Shown here: positions 23,079 to 30,755 of the stretch, one piece after another
How the letters are laid out: each line of letters starts with the position of its first letter
Position numbering within the stretch: position 1 is the first letter of the stretch
From: Mycolicibacter icosiumassiliensis
Lineage (GTDB): Bacteria > Actinomycetota > Actinomycetes > Mycobacteriales > Mycobacteriaceae
Direction: 5' to 3'
Length of the DNA: 64,000 bases
NCBI RefSeq assembly: GCF_900078685.2
Contig: NZ_LT546166.1
Span: 3,737,754 to 3,801,753, forward strand
Notes under the pieces: generated by a model
What the model saw: the letters and a program-made list of their open reading frames with translations, nothing else
Database searches by the model: none
Told to the model about the DNA's origin: nothing
Made by a program: the position numbers and the translations under genes

Positions 23079-24302
23079 CTAGCCGCGGTCCCCGACAATG
23101 TCATTGGCCTGGTGGATCAGGCCTACCAGCGTCGGAATCAACGCCACGACGTGGTCGTAGTGGACGCCCCAAGTCACCTGGACAAGCCCGAGATAGTCCT
23201 GTCCGGCCAGCTCCAGCAGGGCACGATCCCGGCCTGCCAATCTCGGTGCGACACGTTGCGCGGCAACATCCTTGGCGACGATCTGTCCGGTCTCGATCGT
23301 GACCAGCATTCGAGCCAAAGTCAGCAAGAAGAACCGCTCCTCGCCCGCCGGATCGTTCATGAGCTCGGGCAGCAGCGCGAGCTGGGCGTGCCGGAGCAGC
23401 TCGGGCGGCACCGGAGCGACCAGAGCGTCGAGCGGCTGGCCACGCAAGACCCGGTGAGCACTTTGGGCGGTGGCCAGCAGCACCACCACGTCGGGATCGG
23501 GAACGGCAGTCGGGACCTGGCCGTCCAGCAGCTCCGCGCGCAGCCATTCGCCGAATTGGAAGTCGCGGCGGGGTGTCTGCGGCAACGGATCGACGTCGGC
23601 TACGACGAGGCTGGTCAGCTCCAACGGCCGACGGTCGGCAACCTCGGGGAATTGGGCGGCATGCCCGCTCCACCCGGACACACTCAGCAGCATCGAGACC
23701 AGCGACGCCCGCTCGGCCTCCGACAGCGGTGTGCGTGTGAGAACCAGCAGATCGACGTCGCTGTCCGGCCGCAGCCCGGCGGTGGCCGCCGAACCGTAGA
23801 GATAGGCCCCGACCAGATCTGCAGGCCGGTGCTCGTCCAGATAGCTCAGGACCGGTGTGAGCAGTGCCGCCATGTGCAGCAACGGGTATGGCCGACCCGC
23901 CTCGTCACGCTCGCTACGTCCCGTGACGACGAATCCGCGCCGAGTGTAGAACTCGACCGCCTGCTCGTTCTGCTCGTTGACCTCGACCAGGCAGATCCCC
24001 GGCTCGGCGAAAGCGTGATCGAGAAGTGCTGTCCCGACTCCGTGGCCGCGGGCGCCGGCGTGGACGAACAGCATCTCCAGGTGCTCCCCCGCCGTGCCGG
24101 CGAACCCCACCGGGTCACCGTCGATCTCGGCGACGGTGAGGCGAACGGCCGGAAAATAGGTATCGGCCAGCTGACTCTCGATGGCTGCGCGGTCGGGTTC
24201 TGCCAGAAAGTCGTGGGTGGCGTCGACGGCGCTGCGCCAAATCTGCACCAGCCGGGGGTATTCGGCCGGGCCGGTGCAGTCTCGAATCCGCATATCGCTC
24301 AT
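23079..24302 (-). CDS. GNAT acetyltransferase fused to ANT(3'')/AadA-like nucleotidyltransferase
   Basis: 407 residues in two complete domains. Residues 4-146 are a GNAT of the YjaB/PhnO kind (WRSAVDATHDFL; acetyl-CoA loop GARGHGVGTAL; VNEQNEQAVEFYTRRGFVVT). Residues 146-407 resemble AadA streptomycin/spectinomycin adenylyltransferases: LYGSAATAGLRPDSDVDLLV has the GS...DxD nucleotidyltransferase motif (Gly170-Ser171, Asp182, Asp184), followed by FQFGEWLRAELL and TGQIVAKDVAAQRVAPRL. No stop or frame change separates them. It may modify aminoglycosides or another small molecule; substrates are unproven. It is divergent from arr. ATG 24293 is an alternative start. Confidence 0.88.
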   Translation of the reverse strand: MSDMRIRDCTGPAEYPRLVQIWRSAVDATHDFLAEPDRAAIESQLADTYFPAVRLTVAEIDGDPVGFAGTAGEHLEMLFVHAGARGHGVGTALLDHAFAEPGICLVEVNEQNEQAVEFYTRRGFVVTGRSERDEAGRPYPLLHMAALLTPVLSYLDEHRPADLVGAYLYGSAATAGLRPDSDVDLLVLTRTPLSEAERASLVSMLLSVSGWSGHAAQFPEVADRRPLELTSLVVADVDPLPQTPRRDFQFGEWLRAELLDGQVPTAVPDPDVVVLLATAQSAHRVLRGQPLDALVAPVPPELLRHAQLALLPELMNDPAGEERFFLLTLARMLVTIETGQIVAKDVAAQRVAPRLAGRDRALLELAGQDYLGLVQVTWGVHYDHVVALIPTLVGLIHQANDIVGDRG

Positions 24303-24331
24303 TGGCGCACTCTGGTTTGTAACCTGTGGAG

Positions 24332-24730
24332 GTGGACGAGGGGCCATTCTTTCACGGAACTAAGGCCGCACTGGTGGTTGGGGACCTGCTCACCGCGGGC
24401 TTCCGATCGAACTACCGGCCCGAAATCGTCATGAACCACATCTATTTCACCGCTTTGCGCGACGGTGCCGGGCTGGCGGCCGAGCTCGCGGCCGGCGACG
24501 GTACGCCGCGGGTGTATCGGGTCGAGCCGACCGGCGAATTCGAGAACGACCCCAACGTCACCGACAAGAAGTTCCCCGGCAACCCGACCCGCTCGTATCG
24601 CAGCAGTGCACCGCTACGCGTCGCCGAAGAGATCATCGATTGGCCGCGGCTGACGCCCGAGGCACTTCAGGAGTGGCGTGATCGGCTCGCCGCGCTGCGC
24701 GCTGACGGGCTCGACGAAATCATCAACTGA
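24332..24730 (+). CDS. arr: Rifamycin ADP-ribosyltransferase Arr
   Basis: 132 residues matching Arr, which inactivates rifampicin by ADP-ribosylation of its ansa-chain hydroxyl using NAD. Signature blocks are FFHGTKAALVVGDLL, IVMNHIYFTALRDG, YRVEPTGEFENDPNVT and DKKFPGNPTRSYRS. The catalytic Asp is the one expected near RLAALRADGLDEI at the C-terminus. GTG 24332 lies six bases after TAACCT (24320-24325), a leaderless arrangement; GTG 24326 in the same frame is an alternative adding two residues. It is divergent from the aminoglycoside-modifying-like fusion gene. Presence of Arr predicts intrinsic rifamycin tolerance. Confidence 0.95.
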   Translation: MDEGPFFHGTKAALVVGDLLTAGFRSNYRPEIVMNHIYFTALRDGAGLAAELAAGDGTPRVYRVEPTGEFENDPNVTDKKFPGNPTRSYRSSAPLRVAEEIIDWPRLTPEALQEWRDRLAALRADGLDEIIN

Positions 24731-24978
24731 GCGACGCTCCCGAAGACGCCGCGTCCGGCAACCGCACGCTGGAGAACGGAGGCACCGACGGCGGCCACTG
24801 CCCGGTAGGGGCTGATCGCGTGCTCGATGGACAGCCGCAAGGTGTCGATCAGCCCGGTCACCTGCCGGCGCCTAGCACGAAGCTTCACCAGGTAGTGGCC
24901 TCCTATGCAAGCCGCGGCCACCACCACAACAATCCACAGCACAGCCGCGACCAGGTAGATCGCCTCAACCACCGACAT
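24667..24978 (-). CDS. Small single-helix membrane protein, tail overlapping arr
   Basis: 103 residues starting MSVVEAIYLVAAVLWIVVVV, a single N-terminal membrane helix, then a basic LRARRRQ and a helical segment GLIDTLRLSIEHAI. The N-terminal about 60 residues look like a genuine bitopic membrane protein. The last 20 residues are read from the antisense strand of arr and are Ser/Arg-rich, so the 3' end may have been lost or extended by rearrangement. No family was recognised. Confidence 0.45.
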   Translation of the reverse strand: MSVVEAIYLVAAVLWIVVVVAAACIGGHYLVKLRARRRQVTGLIDTLRLSIEHAISPYRAVAAVGASVLQRAVAGRGVFGSVAQLMISSSPSARSAASRSRHS

Positions 24979-25103
24979 GAGGATGAGCCTCCCCTATCGC
25001 CGTCGCGGTGAGGTCACCGGCGAGACACACGTCGGCGACGTATCCGGCGCGGATGGGTTTCAACCTCAGACAGTAGAGAACTGGCGGCCGCCAAAATCCA
25101 CTC

Positions 25104-26111
25104 TCAGGTGACGCTGCGGCCGTCTGTCAACGCGCGCAGCAACTCCTCATCCAGATCCGCCACCGCTGGGTCGGCCGCTCCGTCGGTGAGCAGCCGACGC
25201 CACCGTTCCAGATCGAAATCCAACGGCACCGTGCTGGTTATGAAGTCGTCGACGAGGTCGGCGAACCGTAGCGGGTCGTCACGGAACGGGAAATGACCGG
25301 AATCGACGAAGGTTTCCAGCCGCGAATGCGGCATAGCGGCGTGTGCGAGCTTGGCGTGCGAATACGGCAGCACCAGATCGTGGGTCCCCCAGACGATCAT
25401 GACCGGAAGCCGTTCGGTGAGATAACTGCGGTCAAGCATGGTGACCATCTGCCCGCGCCAATCCACCACGGCACGCAGCGTCCGCACGAACGCCGCCCGC
25501 TTGTTCGGCGAACTCAAATCACCTAGCACCCGCAGGATCTCGGGTAGATCGACCAGAGGCGCCGGCAGGTTCACCTTGTCGATCCGACCCCGAACCATCC
25601 GAAGCGCTGTCTCCAATCCTGGCACTGAAAGTGCGGCCAGCGCCTGCGGTGCGGCCGGCAGCGACGCCAGCCGCAGCGCGGGGTTGACCTCGCGCTTTAC
25701 ACCGCCGGCGGCCACCAACACCAGCCGCTCAACCATCTGTGGGTACTGGTAACAGAACTGCATCGCCACCCCGCCGCCCAAGGAGTGCCCGATAACCGTT
25801 ACCTGGTCAAAATTCAAGACCGACAGCAGATCTCGCATGCCGTTGGCAAACGCGGCGACGGAATAGTCAGCGCGCGGCTGATCCGAGAGTCCGTGACCGA
25901 GGAGATCGGGGGCGATCACCGTGTACTTCTGCGCCAGCAGCGGGATCAGCGGCTTCCAGGTCGACGAATTGTCTCCAATCCCGTGGATCAGCAGCAGCGG
26001 CGGCCCGTCCCCGGCCACCCGATACGCCCGGCGATATCCGTGGACGGTTCGGTATTCGACTCGGACCGGATCATCTGAGACCGTGCGCAATCGAGGCTTA
26101 CGCGCAACCAT
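25104..26111 (-). CDS. Alpha/beta hydrolase
   Basis: 335 residues. LLLIHGIGDNSSTWKPLIPL is the oxyanion loop, APDLLGHGLSDQP follows, VTVIGHSLGGGVAM has the nucleophile Ser, VMIVWGTHDLVLPYS the acid, and FVDSGHFPFRDDP the catalytic His. The sequence belongs to the mycobacterial hydrolases near MhpC/lipase types, but the substrate is unknown. A GGAGGGAG ribosome site sits eight bases before the ATG, in contrast to the leaderless neighbours. About 250 bases without a gene follow upstream of it (26112-26361). Confidence 0.9.
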   Translation of the reverse strand: MVARKPRLRTVSDDPVRVEYRTVHGYRRAYRVAGDGPPLLLIHGIGDNSSTWKPLIPLLAQKYTVIAPDLLGHGLSDQPRADYSVAAFANGMRDLLSVLNFDQVTVIGHSLGGGVAMQFCYQYPQMVERLVLVAAGGVKREVNPALRLASLPAAPQALAALSVPGLETALRMVRGRIDKVNLPAPLVDLPEILRVLGDLSSPNKRAAFVRTLRAVVDWRGQMVTMLDRSYLTERLPVMIVWGTHDLVLPYSHAKLAHAAMPHSRLETFVDSGHFPFRDDPLRFADLVDDFITSTVPLDFDLERWRRLLTDGAADPAVADLDEELLRALTDGRSVT

Positions 26112-26361
26112 TCGGCGCTCCCTCCATCGGCAGTTACCGACAGCTAACCGCCTGTTGGCCCGTTGCGCACTCGATGTTTCGAGGATTTAACGCGCGACCC
26201 GTTCCCACCCCCGGCCCGCTCGCATCAAACCCGTTGTAAGCAACGTCACGAGCACCGCCGTGCCTGCGTCACCCGCGATGACAAACTCACTGTCCGCTTC
26301 GCCGCCACCATCGAAATCGCCGGCAATCAACCATTGGCTTAAACGACCCGCTAATCATTAG

Positions 26362-26799
26362 TCAGGTATTCCCCAGCTCCTCGGCGAGCATGACGATGAT
26401 TCCGCTGGGACCGCGGACATAGGTGAGCTTGTACACGTCGTTGTAGTTGGCCACGCCGCGGAGCGGGTGACATCCGTGCTTCGCGGCTATACCGAGAGCC
26501 TCGTCGATGTCGTCGACCGAGAAGGCGACGCGGTGCATGCCAATTTCGTTCGGACGCGTCGGATTCGACTCGATGGCACGGGGGTGGATGTACTCGAACA
26601 GCTCGATGCGGCCCTGGCCGTCCGGCGTCTGGAGCATCGCAATGTTGGCGTGGTTACCGTCGAGACCCACCGCGATGTCGGTCCATTCGCCGCTCACGGT
26701 GTCACGTCCGACGAGTGTCAAACCGAGGTCGGTGAAGAAGGCGATTGTTGCTTCGAGGTCGTCCACCGCGATGCCGACGTTCTCGAGTTTGATGGCCAT
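26362..26799 (-). CDS. VOC-family protein, methylmalonyl-CoA epimerase/glyoxalase-like
   Basis: 145 residues with two beta-alpha-beta-beta-beta modules. KLENVGIAVDDLEATIAFF supplies the first metal-ligand region, IELFEYIHP a Glu, GMHRVAFSVDDIDEAL the His and GIIVMLAEELG the last Glu. These resemble the metal site of methylmalonyl-CoA epimerase and glyoxalase I. The specific reaction is not settled. TAGCGT (26812-26807, minus strand) sits seven bases before the ATG, consistent with a leaderless mRNA. It lies downstream of ychF on the same strand. Confidence 0.88.
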   Translation of the reverse strand: MAIKLENVGIAVDDLEATIAFFTDLGLTLVGRDTVSGEWTDIAVGLDGNHANIAMLQTPDGQGRIELFEYIHPRAIESNPTRPNEIGMHRVAFSVDDIDEALGIAAKHGCHPLRGVANYNDVYKLTYVRGPSGIIVMLAEELGNT

Positions 26800-26829
26800 G
26801 CGCTAGACGCTAACGCGCAGGCAGTCCAC

Positions 26830-27903
26830 CTACACGTTAAACCGGAACTCGACCACGTCCCCATCGGCCATGACGTAGTCCTTGCCCTCCATGCGCACCT
26901 TGCCGGCGGCCTTGGCGGCGGCCATCGATCCCGCCTCGACCAGGTCGTCGTAGGAGACCACTTCGGCCTTGATGAAGCCCTTCTCGAAGTCGGTGTGGAT
27001 CACCCCAGCCGCCTTGGGCGCAGTGTCGCCCTGATGGATGGTCCAGGCCCGCGCCTCCTTGGGTCCGGCGGTCAGGTAGGTCTGCAACTTCAGGGTGTGA
27101 AAACCGGCCCGCGCCAACGCATCCAGGCCGCGCTCACTCTGTCCGATCGACTCCAGCAGCTCCATGGCGGACTCGTCGTCAAGCTCGGCGAGCTCGGCTT
27201 CGATCTTGGCGTCCAGGAACACCGCGTCGGCCGGGGCCACCAGCTCGCGCAACGCGGCGACCCGCGCGGCATCGGTGAGCACCGACTCGTCGGCGTTGAA
27301 CACATACAGGAACGGCTTGGTGGTCAGCAGGTTCAGCTCGCGCAGCGGCGCGGTGTCCACCCCGGCGGCGAACAGGGTCTTGCCGGTGTCGAGGATCGCC
27401 GCGGCGGCCACCGCAGCCTCGTGCATGGGCTTGCGGTCCTTGTTGTTGCGGGCTTCCTTCTCCAGCCGCGGGACCGCCTTCTCCAAGGTCTGCATGTCAG
27501 CGAGGATCAGCTCGGTGGCAATCACCTCGATGTCGGCCTCCGGGTCCACCTTGCCGTCGACGTGCACCACGTCGTCGTCGGCGAAGACCCGCACCACCTG
27601 ACAGATGGCGTCGCACTCGCGGATGTTGGCCAAGAACTTGTTGCCCAGGCCGGCCCCCTCCGAGGCGCCCTTGACGATGCCGGCGATATCGACGAACGTC
27701 ACCGGCGCGGGCAGGATGCGCTCGGAACCGAAGATCTCCGCCAGCTTGTCCAGCCGGGGGTCGGGCAGCGGCACCACGCCCTCGTTCGGCTCGATCGTCG
27801 CGAACGGGTAGTTGGCGGCCAACACATCGTTGTGTGTCAGCGCGTTGAACAGGGTCGACTTACCGACGTTGGGCAACCCCACGATTCCCAGGCTCAGGCT
27901 CAC
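26830..27903 (-). CDS. ychF: Ribosome-associated ATPase YchF/OLA1
   Basis: 357 residues of the OLA1/YchF class of Obg-like P-loop proteins, which hydrolyse ATP more readily than GTP and bind ribosomes in stress responses. GIVGLPNVGKSTLFNALT is the P-loop, FVDIAGIVKGASEGAGLGNK the G3/G4 region, and the C-terminal TGS-like domain includes ARAWTIHQGDTAPKAAGVIH and MEGKDYVMADGDVVEFRFNV. The start is GTG 27903. It corresponds to Rv1112. Confidence 0.97.
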   Translation of the reverse strand: MSLSLGIVGLPNVGKSTLFNALTHNDVLAANYPFATIEPNEGVVPLPDPRLDKLAEIFGSERILPAPVTFVDIAGIVKGASEGAGLGNKFLANIRECDAICQVVRVFADDDVVHVDGKVDPEADIEVIATELILADMQTLEKAVPRLEKEARNNKDRKPMHEAAVAAAAILDTGKTLFAAGVDTAPLRELNLLTTKPFLYVFNADESVLTDAARVAALRELVAPADAVFLDAKIEAELAELDDESAMELLESIGQSERGLDALARAGFHTLKLQTYLTAGPKEARAWTIHQGDTAPKAAGVIHTDFEKGFIKAEVVSYDDLVEAGSMAAAKAAGKVRMEGKDYVMADGDVVEFRFNV

Positions 27904-27974
27904 GGGAAGCCAAGTCTAGAGCCCGTGGCGTGCCGCCGTGCGCCCCCGCCGCCGCCAGCCGGTACCGTCAGTGT

Positions 27975-29029
27975 GTGGCAGTAGCGCGGGAGAAGTCGGC
28001 AGTGGCCGCTGACCACCGTTCGATCTTGCCGAGCATCGCCGGTTTGCCGTGGTGGAGTGCCGTGGCAGTGGCGGTGGTCGCCTCAGCGATCGGAGTGGCG
28101 TTCGACGCCGGCTCCGGAGACAAAGAACTGACTATCGTCTTCTCCGCCCTCTACGCGATGGGCTGTATCGCCGCGGTGCTCATGGTCCAGCAGTCGGCGG
28201 TGTTCACCACGGTGGTCCAGCCGCCGTTGATCCTGTTCATCGGCGTGCCCAGCGCGTACTGGTTGTTACGCGGTGGCGGGTTCCCCGGCCTCAAGGCCAT
28301 CGTCATCAACTGCGGCTATCCCCTGATCGAACGCTTCCCGCTGATGCTGTTCACCGCGGCGGCCGTGCTGCTGATCGGGATGCTTCGCTGGTATCTCGGG
28401 ATGCTGGACGGCACCGCCAAGCGCGATACCCGCGATGCCGAGGACGACGGCACACCGAAGCGGACCACGCTCAGCGACCGCATCGGCGCCATGCTCACCT
28501 CGGCCCTCAACCGTAACCCCGCGCACGCCATCGAGCAGTCGGCCTCTCGCGAGCAGCGCCCGGGTCGGCGTCCCCGCCGCGCCACCGCGGAATCCCGTCG
28601 GGCCGCGCGGGCAGCTTCCGGGTCCCGATCACGTACCGGCTCCGCCCAGCGACGCGGCGGGGGCGACGCCCGGCCCCCGAGGCACATGACGAGCGCCAAC
28701 CCCGCCGGCGTCCGGCGCCCGACCGGCCTGACGAGCCCCGGCGACGCCCGCGCCCGCCCCAGGACGCGCCGCGCTCAGGTGACCCGCTCTCCAGGGCCAC
28801 CCGGGATCCGCATCCGCGCAGCTACCGCCCCTCCGACGCGTCCGAATCGATGCCTCGGCGCCGGCCGGCTCCGACGAGCGCCGAGGGCCGCGGCAACGGA
28901 ACCGGCACTCGGCACCCCGTTTCCCAGGTGCGCTACCGCAGGCCAGGCGCCGACGAGGCCGACGCGCAACCCCGCACCCGCTCCCGTCAACCGCACGACG
29001 AAGCCGACTCCTGGGAGTTCGACATCTAG
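27975..29029 (+). pseudogene. DUF6542-like membrane protein (Rv1111c type), frameshifted
   Basis: From GTG 27975 the first frame gives four hydrophobic segments (for example WWSAVAVAVVASAIGVAF and FTAAAVLLIGMLRWYLGMLD), then a basic Arg-rich linker. Around 28650-28690 the natural frame changes. The original frame continues as low-complexity Pro/Arg/Thr sequence to 29033, whereas the frame one base earlier reads PEAHDERQPRRRPAPDRPDE and ends DSWEFDI at 29029, like mycobacterial relatives. One base appears to be missing near GGGGG (28659-28663) or CCCCC (28674-28678). TACCGT lies six bases before the GTG, so the mRNA is leaderless. It could be a real mutation or a sequencing error. Confidence 0.7.
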
Positions 29030-29048
29030 CTGAGCCGACGGCTCGCTG

Positions 29049-30065
29049 TCAGCGGCGACTGGGCCGGATCTCGCGGGGCAAGGCGAACACCAAGGTCTCA
29101 TTAGCGGTGGCCACCGGGAACACCGTGCCGTAGCCGTACTCGCCAAGTCGCTCCAGCACACCGCGGACCAGGATCTCGGGCACCGACGCACCTGAGGTGA
29201 CGCCGATGGTCTGCACCTCGCCGGCCTCGGGCGCCAGCCACGCCGGGTCGATGTCGTCGGCGTAGTCGACCAGGTGGGCCGCGCGGGCACCGGCACCCAG
29301 CGCCACCTCGACCAGCCGGCAGGAGTTCGACGAGTTCCGCGAGCCCACCACGATCACCAGCTCGCACTCCGGGGCCATCGCCTTGACCGCGGTCTGGCGG
29401 TTCTGGGTGGCGTAGCAGATGTCGTCGCTGGGCGGGTCCTGCAGGTTCGGGAAGCGTTCGCGCAGCTTGAGCACCGTCTGCATCGTCTCGTCGACGCTGA
29501 GCGTGGTCTGCGACAGCCACACGATCTTGTTCTCGTCGCGGACGGTCACGGCGGCTACAGCATCTAAGCCGTCGACCAGCTGCACGTCGTTGGGGGCCTC
29601 GCCGATGATCCCGACGACCTCTTCGTGGCCGGCGTGGCCGATCAGCAGGATGTCGTAGCCGTCGCGGGCGAATCGTTTGGCCTCGTTGTGCACCTTGGTC
29701 ACCAGCGGGCAGGTCGCGTCGATCACCCGCAGGTTGCGGTCGGCGGCCGTTTCATGCACGGTCGGGGCCACGCCGTGCGCGGAGAACACCACGATCGCGC
29801 CTTCGGGGACCTCGTCGGTCTCGTGCACGAACACCGCACCCTTGTTCGTCAGGGTGTCCACCACATGCTTGTTGTGCACGATCTCGTGCCGCACGTACAC
29901 CGGGGCACCGTGCTTCTCCAGGGCCCGCTCGACGGTCTCCACCGCCCGGTCCACGCCCGCGCAGTAGCCGCGTGGCTCCGCCAGCAGCACCCGCTTGCCG
30001 GCGGGGGCGCCGCCCACCCGCGCGGCTGAACTGTAGGCGATCTCCACGTCGACGGTTTGGGGCAT
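29049..30065 (-). CDS. ispH: 4-hydroxy-3-methylbut-2-enyl diphosphate reductase
   Basis: 338 residues of the last MEP-pathway enzyme (LytB), which makes IPP and DMAPP with a 4Fe-4S cluster. The three cluster cysteines are in LAEPRGYCAGVDRAV, VIDATCPLVTKVH and GSRNSSNSCRLVEVA. VFSAHGVAP and SQTTLSVDET are conserved substrate-site blocks. ATG 30065 lies seven bases after TACCCT (30078-30073, minus strand), so the transcript is probably leaderless. The enzyme supplies the prenyl precursors used by the short-chain synthase at 53 kb. Ortholog of Rv1110 (lytB2). Confidence 0.97.
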   Translation of the reverse strand: MPQTVDVEIAYSSAARVGGAPAGKRVLLAEPRGYCAGVDRAVETVERALEKHGAPVYVRHEIVHNKHVVDTLTNKGAVFVHETDEVPEGAIVVFSAHGVAPTVHETAADRNLRVIDATCPLVTKVHNEAKRFARDGYDILLIGHAGHEEVVGIIGEAPNDVQLVDGLDAVAAVTVRDENKIVWLSQTTLSVDETMQTVLKLRERFPNLQDPPSDDICYATQNRQTAVKAMAPECELVIVVGSRNSSNSCRLVEVALGAGARAAHLVDYADDIDPAWLAPEAGEVQTIGVTSGASVPEILVRGVLERLGEYGYGTVFPVATANETLVFALPREIRPSRR

Positions 30066-30161
30066 GGCAACCAGGGTACGGTCTGCCGATACGAGACCGC
30101 CAGCTCGCGTTACGCCGGTCAGTACTTGGAGATGACCGGCAGGTAAGGCAGGCTGGGGGCC

Positions 30162-30755
30162 ATGGCAACTGCACCCTTTGGAGTCCGGCTTCTGGTCGGC
30201 GCGGCCACCGTCGCGGTCGAGGAGACCCTGAAGCTGCCGCAAACCATCCTGACCTACCCGATGACGCTGGCCAGCCAGGCCGCGCACGCGGTGATGCGCT
30301 GGCAGCAGGGTGTCGCGGATCTGGTCAACAAGGGCGACACCACCCTCGAGTCGCTGTTCCCGCCGAAGGACGAGCAGCCGGAGTGGGCAACCTTCGATGA
30401 TGATCTCGACGACAGCTTCGATGGCAGTGCCACAACGTTCGACGACGACGACACCGGCCCACGCACCGAAGGGCGGTTCGCCCTCTATTCGTTCAGCGAA
30501 GACGGGGCCACCCCGCCGGCCGATAACGAGGCTCCGGCCAGCCGGAATGGTGCCGCAGACCCGGCGGTGCCCACCCCCGACCTGGTCGACGAGCTCGACT
30601 ACGGCTCGCTGACCCTGGCCCAGCTTCGGGCCCGGCTGGCGTCCCTGAGCCTCGACGAGCTGGAGACCCTGCTCGCCTACGAAGAGGCCACCAAGGCCCG
30701 GGCACCGTTCCAGACGCTGCTGGCCAACAGGATCACCCGCACCACCGCGAAGTGA
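30162..30755 (+). CDS. Lipid droplet-associated-like protein (Rv1109c type)
   Basis: 197 residues. The N-terminal about 60 residues (FGVRLLVGAATVAVEETLKL, then AAHAVMRWQQGVADLVNKGD) form an amphipathic helix region like that of actinobacterial lipid-droplet proteins. The middle is an acidic DDDLDDSF/DDDDTG linker, and the C-terminus has a small helical motif LTLAQLRARLASLSLDELET. It corresponds to Rv1109c, which precedes xseA in mycobacteria; its stop overlaps the xseA GTG start (GTGA). A function on lipid inclusions is inferred from family naming. Confidence 0.8.
   Translation: MATAPFGVRLLVGAATVAVEETLKLPQTILTYPMTLASQAAHAVMRWQQGVADLVNKGDTTLESLFPPKDEQPEWATFDDDLDDSFDGSATTFDDDDTGPRTEGRFALYSFSEDGATPPADNEAPASRNGAADPAVPTPDLVDELDYGSLTLAQLRARLASLSLDELETLLAYEEATKARAPFQTLLANRITRTTAK

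Noticed and set aside
26112..26361. Possible remnant of a transposase C-terminus in the gap between the hydrolase and VOC genes
   Set aside because: One frame reads CVTRDDKLTVRFAATIEIAG, vaguely like an integrase end, but it is too short and has no inverted repeats or target duplication. I see nothing else in this 250-base gap.
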